Assembly (NCBI RefSeq): GCF_001649575.2
Contig: NC_051431.1
Span: 3,614,411 to 3,678,410 of the forward strand
Length of the DNA: 64,000 bases
Reading direction: 5' to 3'
DNA from: Kryptolebias marmoratus
Lineage: Eukaryota; Chordata; Actinopteri; Cyprinodontiformes; Rivulidae
Part shown: positions 20,727-31,194 of the stretch, piece after piece
Position numbering within the stretch: position 1 is the first letter of the stretch
How the letters are laid out: every line of letters begins with the position of its first letter
The notes under the pieces: model-generated
Database searches by the model: none
Told to the model about the DNA's origin: nothing
Seen by the model: only the letters and a program-made list of their open reading frames with translations
Position numbers and translations under genes: made by a program

Positions 20727-22440
20727 CAACAACATTACTGCCCTTTCGTCTTCAGTGGCGAGCGATATGAAGAGCCATTTAGGCAGTGAAGATGCAAAAT
20801 CTCTTATTTCTATTGTCAAACATCACACCACTAACGCATATTTCAGCTTCACAACAAATCTGACGCCACCTGAACACATTCTGCAGTCTGAACCAAGAAA
20901 TCTTATTGTGGACTACGAATAATGATATATGATTTAGATTAAATTACGTTTTTATTTCCCGTCTGATGGTGGTTAAGTCAGTAATATTGCAGGAAAGATC
21001 TGACCAACATTTGACATAAACATGCTTTTATTTCAACTGATTTTGAAAGCATTGTTCACACACTGTGACACTTTGTAAAATTTTATGCCCATATACGAGC
21101 TTAATTTTCACGTACAGCTATTTTAAAATAATTTGCATATAAACATGCCTGAACTGTAAGTTTTCACACCTGGAAATGAAAACATCAGGAAATCTGAGCC
21201 ACAGTTTCACTGTATGTGAAAGTAACACACTTTGCAGAAGTGTAAATTCTTTTTTTTCTGTATTCATAAGCAGTTTGAGGAGCACATTCATAACAAAAAA
21301 CAAACAAAAAAACCCAAAAACAAACTACTGAATGAGATAAAAACCTTAAAGTTTAAAGCAAAAAGCTCAGGTAAGAGTTTAAAACTTCAGACTTCAGTTC
21401 AAACAAGGAGAGCAAGAAAGCAGCAGGAGCCGGGATGAAAAACCGCTGCTTTGTCTTTATTATTTAACATTTAGTTTCTATTCTTGGACACATAGCTCTG
21501 CCTTGTTGTAAATAAATCAAAGCCAAGAAGAGATCTAAGCTTTTTGAAAAAGGCTGCCTTCAAAATTGTGTTAAATGTGTAATAAATCCGTGGCTGTGAT
21601 GTCTTGCTCCGGATGTGGAAATTTATGTATGTCATGAAAAATGAACTAGTTTAATCCAAATTTATTCTGTCACAAGGTAACAATTAGGAAAAAATAGCAA
21701 AATAATAATAATAATAATAAAAACAACCCCTGATTTCAGCATCATCCTATCAGCTTGGGATAAAATGGAGACAGAAAACCCACAGAAATATGAATAAATT
21801 GACAGTTTTACCAACAGTTCAGGGGGAAAAATGTGCGCAAGCATTTCAAGGAGTTGCTGCAGAAAACAATGATGCAGTTAAAGTTTTACTGTCCAATTAG
21901 TTAGACATTAAAGCAATTTACTTTACAGTTATAGTACGATACAATGTCGTCATCAGCTCCAAGTCAGTCTGCTGCAGGAAAAAGAATCTGGTTTAGCTCA
22001 GGATCAGTAGGAGGTCATGGAGGTCATCAAACTTCTTATTAAAGATAAATAATTCCAGATATTTATATTGCAAGAAAATTAATCCTAGTCTCATATAGAT
22101 ACATTCCTGAGAGGCTTTGTGGGCACCTGGGAATCCATTTAATAGTGAAAAATGGAATAAAAAAAATGATAAAAAGGCAGCAAATCAAAGTAACTCTTCC
22201 ATTGATTAAACTTCATCTGTGAGCTTCCATATCCACAAATCTTTGCTGAGCGAGGTTTTTACAAAAAGGCATGAAGGGTGAAAAAGGGTTTTTAGGCACT
22301 AAAGCAGGAGAAGCTTTGAAACAAAAAGATTTAATAAAAAACAAAAAAAGTGTTTTCTTTGTTTTAAATGTTCAGAAATCATCTTGTTTCCTACATAATT
22401 CCAGAGTCTTTCCAGTTTTTTTTTTCAAGTGCTAACTGAT
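20727..22440. other. No recognised feature
   Basis: AT-rich sequence with an ATA/AAT run near 21700. No coding or repeat signature is recognised. Confidence 0.35.
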
Positions 22441-22454
22441 TGCACGAGATCTGT

Positions 22455-22523
22455 GTTTAACTTTTGGGGTAAACTGTTAGCAAAATGTCTTCCGAACCAC
22501 CGATCAGACTTCAGCGAAACATT
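22455..22523 (-). repeat. Family A repeat fragment, minus orientation
   Basis: ACTGTTAGCAAAATGTCTTC then CCACCGATCAGACTTCAGCG: the 3' part in reverse, cut off by the LTR-like element that follows. Confidence 0.65.
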
Positions 22524-22836
22524 TAGACGGACGGGGAGACGAAGGCGAACCCAGAGTGCAGACTCATCTTAAGAAAACTAATTTATTAAATAAAAATAAA
22601 CAAAAACAGAAAGGCTGACGTGGAACTAAGTACAAGACATGAACAGGCAGCGCATGGAGCAATGAAACTTATAAAACACAGAGGATGATCGGAAAGCGGG
22701 CACAGGTGCGGGAAACTCATTACTGACAGGTGGAGGTGGGCGTGGCAGAAGAACCACTGTAGACTGAGGATGAATAGAAAAACACTGGAAATAAAAAAGG
22801 AAAACAAGATAACCAACAAAAACCCCAAACCTCACA
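22524..22836 (-). mobile_element. Solo-LTR-like element, family B
   Basis: Shares its order of landmarks with 49675-50098: GACGGGGAGACGAAGGCGAA, CCCAGAGTGCAGACTCATCT, AACTAATTTATTAAA (an AATAAA on the minus strand), GGTGGGCGTGGCAGAAGA, and an end CCCCAAACCTCACA. A short direct repeat (A)CATT flanks it, consistent with a small target duplication inside family A. Transcription, if any, would read on the minus strand. Confidence 0.65.
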
Positions 22837-22840
22837 CATT

Positions 22841-23514
22841 AAATGTTTAAACTGATCAGATGTAAGCAGGATACTCTCCATGATCAAGCTGATAACTGGA
22901 CAAAGAAACATGAATATTAGCGTGAGACCGAACATGAGTGACGCACAGGTACACATTGTTTGAGAACTGCAGGTAAAACTTGGTCAATGTCATCCTGCTT
23001 GTAGAACAACGTAGTTCATTAGAACGCTCGTGTGGGACGTTCACCTCACTTTGACTTTCTGCTCAGATGATAACGAGTCAACCTTTCATCCGAGAGCGCC
23101 GCTAAACAATGCTTCCCTAATCATTAAGGCGGCTAAGCCTGCAGATGAGCTTGCTGCGTATAACGCACTTGTCACCGTAATCATTACTGACAGGACATGC
23201 AGCTGCTAATGATCTTCTCTTAATCACACTTAATCAAGTAATAATGATTTTGAGGTGAGAGATGAAGTGTCAGCTCTCTTCCCTCGCCATGCAGAGGCCC
23301 GATTGTTTCGCTCGACTGGTCCTGGTGTCAGCTGGGGGTGTCCGGAGGAGGCGGGGCCTTCTCTTACCGCCTCATGGAGTCACTTGTTGAGCTGATAACA
23401 GTCGAGATAAAACCTGAGGAAACTTTTCTTTCAGTGGAAGGTTGAGCATATCAGAAATATAAAGATCACATGTGCCATCTCCTGTGATGCTGCAAAAAGC
23501 ATCACACTCAGATT
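22841..23514. other. Candidate conserved non-coding block at 23060-23330
   Basis: A repeat-free block rich in homeodomain-type TAATNA and bicoid-like TAATC motifs: CCCTAATCATTAAGGCGGCT, CCGTAATCATTACTGACAGG, CTTAATCACACTTAATCAAG. The motif clustering is direct observation; enhancer function is inference. Confidence 0.3.
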
Positions 23515-24135
23515 ATGCGTTCTGAATGACTCTCAGCTACTACCACGTGAAATTCTAGCTCAGTATCTGTAACACCGACAGAGTTAAAGCCACTTTTGTG
23601 CCTGCTGTGGTGGCCATCTTGAACTGGGTTGACTTCAGGAGTTTATCAATCGTAAATGTTCACCCAGTGAAGGCTGTACGAAAATTTCATTAAAATTTGT
23701 TAATTGATTAACGAGATATTTTGCTAACAGACAAAAGGAGTTGACTCCACCGATTTAACGAGAGCTCTTGTGTAATGATTAGCTCTCTCAATTTCTGTAA
23801 AATCGACTGAATTATAGCCTTTTTTTGTGTTTTCAACATTCAGTTAGCTGTGGCGGCCATATTTAATTGTGCTGTCTCTAAAAGTTGAAGATGTACAGCA
23901 AGTTTCAGTAAAATCTGTCCAGTGGTTCATGAGATATTTTGCTAACAGATAAAGTTGACGGCAGATAGTTGAAACTGTTAGCTCTCAGGATATCTGCTGG
24001 GGATCAGTCTCAGTTACTACCACATTGAATTGTTGGTCAAGATCTGTAAAACTGTAATCTCGTCTGTTTAAAAGGTCAAAAACTTCTGAAAATTGACTTT
24101 TTTTTGCTACCAGACAGACACACACAAAAAGTAAA
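23515..24135 (+). repeat. Three tandem family A units
   Basis: Three successive degraded units: CTCAGCTACTACCACGTG at 23530, GAGCTCTTGTGTAATGATTA at 23760, and CAGTTACTACCACATTG at 24011. The first two end in GATATTTTGCTAACAGA; the third ends in a CAGACAGACACACAC run. Confidence 0.75.
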
Positions 24136-24149
24136 AAATATGATTAACG

Positions 24150-24385
24150 GCAAAACAGCTGACATTGATTCAACATTGATCAGACATTGATCAGACATCG
24201 GCATTTCAGTCATTAGATTTCAACCACAAAACAACATTGATTCAATGACACAGTTTCAACGGTTAGAATTGGATGGTTGTTTCATGGTTGATCCACTGTC
24301 AGTTGTCGACTTCAACCAAATATCAACCATTCTGACTATAATTCAATGTTGATTTAACATCGTGTGCTATCTGGGAAGTTAGTTT
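24150..24385. repeat. Repeat built from CAACATTGAT-type motifs
   Basis: Direct and inverted versions of one short motif alternate: GATTCAACATTGATCAGACA, GACATTGATCAGACATCGG, ACAACATTGATTCAATGACA, TCAATGTTGATTTAACATCG. I recall similar sequence, ending near CTATCTGGGAAGTTAG, as an interspersed fish repeat of unclear class. Confidence 0.5.
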
Positions 24386-24835
24386 TAAGTTGGATATTCG
24401 CGCTCCGCGGAGTTAGCGGCATCTAGCTCACGGCTGACCCGAAACAGAAACGCTAATGTCGGCCAGCCGTTCTCTGTCGGCCCTTCACTTAGGGACTTTG
24501 CTGAAAATCTTTGTGGGCAAATGTGAAGTATTTTGGCTTCGGTCGCTGCTCCTGCATGCTCCCATTCTGATGTTAACAGGAAGTGACGTCATGTATCTTC
24601 TTCCTGAGTTATTTGGGGTTATTTTGTATTCCACACTACACAAACCCACAAAGAAGAGACCAGACCGCAGAAACGGTGGCAAATCACTTTAGAAACAATA
24701 AATATTGGGTTAAAGTTGCGGGAAAGTTGCAGTTTTTTGGGCAAAGTAGCAAAAAGTTGCGATTTCGCGGGGTTTGCTTGATTCTGCGTTAATAGTTGTG
24801 ATCGCAACATCGCAAAATCCTGGAGGGTCTGTCAT
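24386..24835 (-). repeat. Probable interspersed DNA repeat
   Basis: The right part (24700-24830) reads on the minus strand CCCTCCAGGATTTTGCGATG and CCCCGCGAAATCGCAACTTT. I recall this as a dispersed fish repeat, probably a DNA transposon end. The left part has a CpG-richer block and a perfect CRE palindrome TGACGTCA at about 24583-24590. Ends are not defined. Confidence 0.4.
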
Positions 24836-24837
24836 AA

Positions 24838-25125
24838 GCTCTCACTATTAGAGTTATGTGTTATGAATAAAGCTCAGCTACTACCACATCAAATTTTAGT
24901 TCAATATCTGTCAGACTGACTCAGTTATAGATATTTTTGTGTTCTTGATTAACTGTGGGAGCCATCTTAAATTAGACTGACTCCAAAAAGTAATCATTTG
25001 TGGATGCACAACCAATGATTATTTTATGAAACTTTTCATTAAAATCTGTCCAGTGGTTCATGAGATATTTTGCCAACAGACCAAATCGCCTTGTTATTTT
25101 TGGCAGTAGCGATGATAAACTGCAG
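24838..25125 (+). repeat. Family A repeat, central and 3' part
   Basis: Well preserved: AGCTCAGCTACTACCACATC, GGGAGCCATCTTAAATTAG, CCAGTGGTTCATGAGATATT, GGCAGTAGCGATGATAAACT. Confidence 0.85.
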
Positions 25126-25807
25126 TGTCCTGGTAAATACAGGTAATATTCTCAAAGACTGTCAAAAAAAAAAAAAAAAAAAGAAAAGAAGAAGATGCAC
25201 TATTAATTTCTGCCAGAATAAAGTTTTATAACTCTTTGGGGTCTTGCCTCTTTAGTACGTTATGAAGATTAACACTCTGCCAGATAAAAAAAAGAAGATC
25301 TTCGCTTTTGTTAAAAATAATTTAATACAACGCAACGGAATAAAAACACTGACTTCCTGCTGGACCAGCCAAGGTGACACAAGTTTATCACTCAGTCTTC
25401 AGCTAATACTTCAACTCCGAGTCTTCTCCACACTGTGATAAAAGTGTTAAAACTAAACACTTTCAGGTTTCCTCCACTCCCAGCGTTCACGCAGCTCCGC
25501 AGTGAACCGTGGCCTTCACTAATTGTAAACTCAATGAAGCATTCTTAACAGATGCTGGTGGAACGGCTCCATTAGGCCTTACAGGCGGGCTGTCATCCTC
25601 ATATCAAAGGCATGAAATGTCAAACTGTCATTATCACGCAGCTCGAACCCCATCCATCCAGTCGGCAATTTAATTCTTATTAAATGCACATTAGGAGTGG
25701 TGATGGACGGTCTTGGTCCAGTGGAGATGCAGCTTTGGAATGACTTTTGGCAGGATGAGGAGTTAGCACAACAGTTTTAAAAAGGATGCCAAATCTATTT
25801 AAAACTG
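25126..25807. other. Poly-A run and a candidate conserved non-coding block
   Basis: An A18 run lies near 25163-25181. At 25490-25700 the sequence is repeat-free and GC-balanced (CGTGGCCTTCACTAATTGTA, AATGTCAAACTGTCATTATC, GGCAATTTAATTCTTATTAA), the look of a conserved non-coding element. This is not proven. Confidence 0.25.
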
Positions 25808-25905
25808 GAGGCCTAGCGTTCCTCCAAGGCAAAAGACTTTTTGACTAAAACCATCTCGTTGAAAAATGATGGATTTGTAGCTGTTTAGGTCAAACCTTGA
25901 ATACT
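25808..25905 (+). repeat. Family A repeat, 5' fragment
   Basis: GCCTAGCGTTCCTCCAAGGC is followed by GACTAAAACCATCTCG and GTAGCTGTTTAGGTCAAACC. The copy appears to continue at 26283 beyond an inserted LTR-like element. Confidence 0.65.
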
Positions 25906-25924
25906 GTGAGCTGTCCTGCTCAGA

Positions 25925-26282
25925 ATATTTCAACCTGGAGAGACTCACACAGAGAAAAGCTGCAATTAAATAGTTTTATTGGACATGAAAGACGTAAGAT
26001 TTTGGCGCTCGGACCTCGGCAGAGGACGTGAGTGCTGCATAGCAATAAGCTTGGACGAGAAGCTTAGGATGAGGAGGAGAGGTGTCTTCCCCGGGCCGGA
26101 CACTGGTGGTGGAGGTCGAAGAGAGGAAGGAAGCTCGAAGGAGCGGAGGTGGGTTGAAGTCCAGCTGGTGAACAGATGAAGCCATGGTAGTCCTTTTAAA
26201 CGAAGGCTTGCTCGCTGATTGGTTAAGATGGAGGCTGAGGCAGGTCTTCCAATTTGAATTTATGCCCAGGCTCCATGTTGCT
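25925..26282 (-). mobile_element. LTR-like repeat, family C, copy 1
   Basis: On the minus strand it runs from TGGAGCCTGGGCATAAATTC, through a TATA-like TTTAAAAGGACTACCATGGC, to CCAATAAAACTATTTAATTG and GTGTGAGTCTCTCCAGGTTG. The order promoter-like box, AATAAA, short downstream part fits an LTR. It interrupts a family A copy. The second copy at 61358-61676 is about the same length with internal deletions. A 110-codon open frame inside is not supported as coding, because the second copy does not preserve it. No target duplication could be identified. Confidence 0.55.
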
Positions 26283-26605
26283 CTATAACTCTCAGCTACA
26301 AAATACACAAAGTTTTATCTCAATATCTTTAACTGTAGAGGTCCATCCAATGGATATTTTCTGAAAGTTTCTTTAAAATCCATCCAGTGGTTCATGAAAT
26401 ACTATAATAACAGACAGAGCTGACTCCAAAGTTCTTGCACAAACTGTTAGTGCTCAGAATATGTGTTGTGGATCAGTCTCAGCTACAACCATACCAAATA
26501 TTAGCTCAGCAATGGTAAAGTTGATTGAAATTTTCATTGCATAAGTTAGTCAGTTGTAGATGTACATTTTATTGGTCACTTTTTGCAAGATTCACTAAAG
26601 TTTGT
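26283..26605 (+). repeat. Family A repeat, dimer-like
   Basis: CTATAACTCTCAGCTACAAA, ATCCATCCAGTGGTTCATGA, then a second start TCTCAGCTACAACCATACCA and CAGTTGTAGATGTACATTTT. Confidence 0.75.
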
Positions 26606-27758
26606 GCAAAGACAATATCGTCTGCCTTCAGTGTCAGGTCAAAATAAAAAGCTAAATTCTATGAGTGATGGAAATGTTTACGGCTAAAAAAATTAAATAA
26701 ACATATTAAAAAGGTGGTCCGGTCTGTGTGAGGACCCTCTTGAGGGACTCATTGTGGTGAAACAACAACGCTGTGACAGCCCTATGTTGCTCTGCCAGCT
26801 CGATGGAGAACAACTGCGCTTAAATCTTTGGGATGCAGCAGTTTTACCGAATGTCTCCCAGGCCACAGTCCTTTATCTCCATGCAGCTTTAGTTTCACAT
26901 AAATGGGGGATTAATTAATGCGTCCTAAAAAAAAAAAAAAAAAAGCAGAGGAACCTGCATTCTGAAGATAAATCTACTGTAGCGGCTGACCCCTGAGGTA
27001 TAGGCGTGGGATGGATTGGTAAATAAAAGAATCAAAAACATAAATTAACAGCTTTTTAAAAGAAATTTAATTAGCAAAACTAAACACACACACACAATTA
27101 GTCCTGCAAATTTTTAAAACCTGAGAGAGATTACTATTTTTTGTTGTTATTTACTGGCTGTTTATATGATTAATTAATACACTTTGCAAAGTCATTAGCA
27201 TGCAGTAATCGCTTTCTGTTTCAGCTGTCCAAAACTAATGAAACTGATAATAAACTTCATTATGCTATATGTGCAATTCCATTATGGGGCTGTTTAGACC
27301 TGTTACAGATCTGCTTCAGGTGATTTGACTGCGAGTGGTCAGCTCTGACAGCTCTGTTTACACTTGGCGATAAATTGTGTACCTCAGAACATTTTTGTGA
27401 TTGAATGTCAATTATACCCACGCTGTCACACAGTGAGCTGTCAACTGAGCAACAAAGGACATCAGCAGGTCTGTTGGTGTTCCTGTAAAAGTGACAACAA
27501 CATTCAGACGTCTGAATCGTATTGTTTTTTTTTTTTTTGACACCAACATGGTTCAGAGTCATTTAAGTTGCATTTTTGTAGCATCTCTCGATAATCTTCA
27601 TTACCTAACAGATGAAGTATAAGAGAAGTAAAGGTACATGTACAACACTTGGTATCGTCACAGAGCTCTGAGTCGAAACAGAGACTGAAGATTTTAACCT
27701 GTTAAGTTTCACGGTGCATGACCAGCCGTCAGCTGTCCTCGTAACATTAGGGCAGCAT
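26606..27758. other. No recognised feature
   Basis: Includes an A-run at 26928-26944 and a T-run at 27525-27538. The open frame at 27562-27260 shows no protein family. Confidence 0.35.
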
Positions 27759-27937
27759 CAGTGGTGTCCAATCCTGGTCCTGGAGGGCCACTGTCCTGCA
27801 GGTTTTAGGTGTTTCTCTGCTCTGACACACCTGATTTGAATGTCTTAGTGATTAACAGGCTGCTGCAGAACTTGAAGACCTGCTGAAGGGCAGGGAAACG
27901 ACTAAAACATGCAGGATAGTGGCCTTCCAGGACCAGT
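27759..27937. mobile_element. hAT-type miniature element, copy 4, right end lost
   Basis: Starts CAGTGGTGTCCAATCCTGGT as in the other copies and carries GGATAGTGGCCTTCCAGGAC. It breaks off after GACCAG; the last ~15 bp and the right target duplication are missing. Confidence 0.85.
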
Positions 27938-28096
27938 TAGGTGCATATAATGCAGCTCAGATTGTTCTGTGATTGACTCAGAACAATAAAGCACACAGCT
28001 ATAAAGTACTACAACTCGGCTCAGGATCCACTTTGTTCAGGTTACAAAACATATGTGGATAAATGGGGTCCAGTGAAAATGCTTTAAATAAACATT

Positions 28097-28342
28097 GTGG
28101 GAGATCTACGGTTGCTCTTTCAATGTTTCGGTAGGCGGGAAGACAGTCACAGCACCATGCATCGCCCAAACTGTGGAAAAGAGCTGGTTGAGCAGTCACC
28201 AAACCTTTGGAGTAGTTGTGGCAAGAAGCTTCAAGAAATTATTACCGATAACGTTCATATTTTCAACAAAGGAGCTAAAACCAGAAAAACGTCTGGTTCA
28301 AAAGTGGACTCGTCCAATCAGCGATTTCTCAGGTCAATGTAA
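28097..28342 (+). pseudogene. Possible decayed zinc-ribbon peptide exon
   Basis: An 81-codon open frame contains, from 28157, MHRPNCGKELVEQSPNLWSS then CGKKLQE. The spacing is that of a zinc ribbon, C-x-x-C-G-K ... C-x-x-C-G-K-K-L. The first cysteine of each pair is replaced (Cys to Arg, Cys to Trp), each one substitution away. Two CxxCG-type knuckles at normal spacing are unlikely by chance but not impossible. If real, it is a broken exon of a small zinc-ribbon protein, or of a transposon protein carrying such a ribbon. No splice sites are clear and the frame ends at a stop at 28340. Confidence 0.35.
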
Positions 28343-29840
28343 TTGCGTTTCTGTTTTTTGTTTGTGTGTTTCGTTTTTTGTTTGTGTGCTTCGTTAATGT
28401 TGTTGTGGTTTGCACTTCAGGGCCACCGTAGAGTTCAGACCCGTTCTTTAGCGCTATCTGTTTCCAATCCAAAAGCTAAAAATGGAATTTTGCAACAAAT
28501 CCAAAGAGCATCTACGTCTTCTTTGTATCGTGTTTGTAATTCCACCCACAGCATGTCCCTGAGTTACCTGCAAAGAGGCCTCTTCATGCCTTACATCACC
28601 AGCGGTGTTTCAAACCGTTGTGATAGTGACAAGGTGCATCGCACACCTCCCAAGCGCCTGTAACAACAAGCGAGCTGCTCCTGAGGGATACTCCTGCAGA
28701 CGGTCCCACTTGAATATTCATGAGGCGGTGCTACTGACGCACACACACACTCACACACTCAATGATCATAAACAATAATGCTCCACTGATCAAAGAGAGC
28801 TCATTATCTGCCTGTAGAGCTGTGAAGTTCTGTTGAAACAACCAATCAGTTGAAGCCTTTTAGAGTTTGCTTCTCTTTCTGCCTGTCTCAGCACATCATC
28901 TCTTTGGCTGGCAACACTTTAACCAACGCACATCAGATTTTCTTCCTCTCACCCAATGTTAATTCAAGAGTCTGTTCAAAGAGAGCCTTTTGATTGCATT
29001 AACAGTAACTGAGAAAGTGTGTCTGATTCATCTCTAGTGTACTGTTTGATTCAGCCAGGATGATTTCTGGCTGATAATCAGCCTCTCCAAGTGAGTGGTC
29101 GATTTTTTTCTTCTTTCCTCTCAAGATGTTTCATTTAATATGTGTGTGTGTGTGTGTGTGTGTGTGTAGGAGAGCGTTGATGCATATGCCACAACTGTCA
29201 ATCTGCGAGAAGTGAGAATGAGATTTGACCCAGATTAGCCACTTTCGGCACCACGTGAATTACAGCGATAATCACAAAGCAGATTTCTCAATTGACCTCC
29301 TCTCTTGTCAAAAAGACTTGCAGCAGATCTGCTAATGACGACACCCGCAGCAGGCGTTCTTTTTTCCTCTGCAAAACTCTGATGAACGTTTTCTCCTTTT
29401 GTCTGTAATGTCACAGACAGACAGCAATTTAGCGACATCTTGTTCCCATTTTCTGTGAATTTCAGGTTGAGAGAGAACTTTTAATCGAAATACAGGTCAG
29501 ATAATCAAAACTGTATTATGTTATGTTACACTGTGTCCCCTTGAAAAGACTTTGTGATGAAATATGAAAAGAAAAAAGGAACTGGAGCCTTTTGATTGAA
29601 AATATAAAACAGTTACAAAATAGTTTAAAACAATTAAAACGCCCTTTTAAGTAGATGCCACATTGGAAACCAATTAAAGTTACAGAAGACTAAAACTAGC
29701 TAACTGTAAAATATTTTATTATTCCAATTAATGTTACTAATTGTCATTAATTTATATTATCGTATATTCTTACACTCTGCTTCCCTGTCATTTGTCTGCA
29801 TTCAAATTGAATTGGTGCACTCAGGCAACAAAAAAAGCAC
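28343..29840. other. Mostly unique sequence with possible conserved non-coding blocks
   Basis: The blocks at 28680-29060 and 29215-29440 are repeat-free, with motifs such as ACTTGAATATTCATGAGGCG, AACAACCAATCAGTTGAAGC and ATTACAGCGATAATCACAAA. A CA-type run lies near 28738-28760 and a TG run at 29139-29168. No exon is recognised. Confidence 0.25.
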
Positions 29841-29842
29841 AA

Positions 29843-29844
<2 letters not shown>

Positions 29845-29879
<35 letters not shown>
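29845..29879. repeat. (TG)n microsatellite
   Basis: About seventeen uninterrupted TG units. It accounts for the Cys-Val run in the surrounding 130-codon open frame, which is not otherwise protein-like. Confidence 0.95.
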
Positions 29880-29880
<1 letters not shown>

Positions 29881-29882
<2 letters not shown>

Positions 29883-30408
29883 TCACACTGATTCTTTGGT
29901 GAACCACCACGGCATAAATACATGTACTGTTACACTTTTACATAATTCCTTTTTTAAGTACACAAGTATCTACACTATTAGAAGAAAAGCCATCTTCAGG
30001 AAGGAAGTACACAGTAAAAAAAAGTTACTAATCGCTACATTAGAGTTCATGTGGGTTTTAGAGGTACACAGAGAAAGTACTCATCGTAGCAAATTAGACG
30101 ACAACCAGTTTTTGTCTCCATAAAATGCACACTGTGCTCAAAAATACACAAAATATCATTGTAGTGCAATAAATGCAGTGTGCAAATCATTGTTCCGTTA
30201 ATCTTTGAACCTGAATGTTTTGGCTCCAGTTTGCAAAATTACTGTACGCCATCAAACATGAGAAGGACATGCTTCTGAAATTCAGTGGAACCAAGAGCAA
30301 TTAAATTTTTTTAATGCAACATGCTTCTTTTTTAATTACTTATGTCAGATTAATAATAATTTTGTGATTGAACAGTGTAGGGTCATCAACTGCAATAAAA
30401 ACTGGTGT
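29881..30408. other. No recognised feature
   Basis: AT-rich unassigned sequence. Confidence 0.4.
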
Positions 30409-30731
30409 TGTCACATTGTGGTGGTCAAAAAGGAGGACCAAAATGGAGACAACAGGCGAAAACAGAAATCCAAAGTATTGCGGAACAAACAACTATAACC
30501 CACCAATGTTCAACTGGGAAGTATTGGACATCAGACAAGGACACCACCAAGAGTTATTTATACAGAGGGAGGAAATGACTAAAAGGATGCAGGTGTGAAA
30601 ATTATACAACAGATCAGGTGTGTAGGAAGACGATTACACAACCAAAACACAGCCTGAGAAATTAAAGAAAACAGAATCAGGATGGTTTTACTGAGCCAAA
30701 CAATCTATTAGGTATAAAACTCAATATGACA
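30409..30731 (-). mobile_element. Solo-LTR-like element, 323 bp
   Basis: TGTCACATTGTGG at one end and CAATATGACA at the other give TG...CA termini with a TGTCA/TGACA inverted repeat. On the minus strand a TATAAATAA box is present. No matching target duplication was found, and the superfamily is unknown. Confidence 0.45.
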
Positions 30732-31194
30732 GAAAATACAATTGTGGCTTTGAAAAAAGATCATTCTCTAAAACATTTCCTCTCTCATTGTTCCAGAAAT
30801 AATTTTTGGAATGTCAACTGACCTAAAACAGGAAAGGTTTTGTGTGATTTAATGCCAGACTTTTTTTATACAGTGTATGTACACATCTGATCTCAGCTGT
30901 AAATTCATGCTTGAGGGCTTTGGATAGTTTTTCAAAGGCAGTTATGGTTTTAATAGCTTTACAATTTGAGCTCAGTTTCAAAGTATCTATGGACACATTC
31001 AAGCCAACTAATAATACACTGAAAATGGGTTTTTGATGGTATTGGTGGGTTGCTGCCTTTGGGCTTGTTGTTCTAGACCTGGTTGCTTGTTTCTTTTGCA
31101 AGATCTGGCAACACTGCATGATGGTTAGAACTTTAATGGACCAGTAAATAGAGAGATTCGTCATTCAGCACAGCTCTTTTCTGTATTACTGCAT
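30732..31194. other. No recognised feature
   Basis: The 113-codon minus-strand open frame at 31164-30823 matches no protein I know. Confidence 0.35.

Noticed and set aside
24583..24590. CRE palindrome TGACGTCA as a promoter mark
   Set aside because: A single site with no transcription start, TATA or exon beside it, inside probable repeat sequence.
25976..26308. 110-codon minus-strand open frame starting upstream of an ATG in a TATA context
   Set aside because: It lies in a repeat whose second copy (61358-61676) has indels that break the frame, so coding is not conserved.
29731..30123. 130-codon open frame with a Cys-Val run
   Set aside because: The run is a TG microsatellite and the rest has no protein features.
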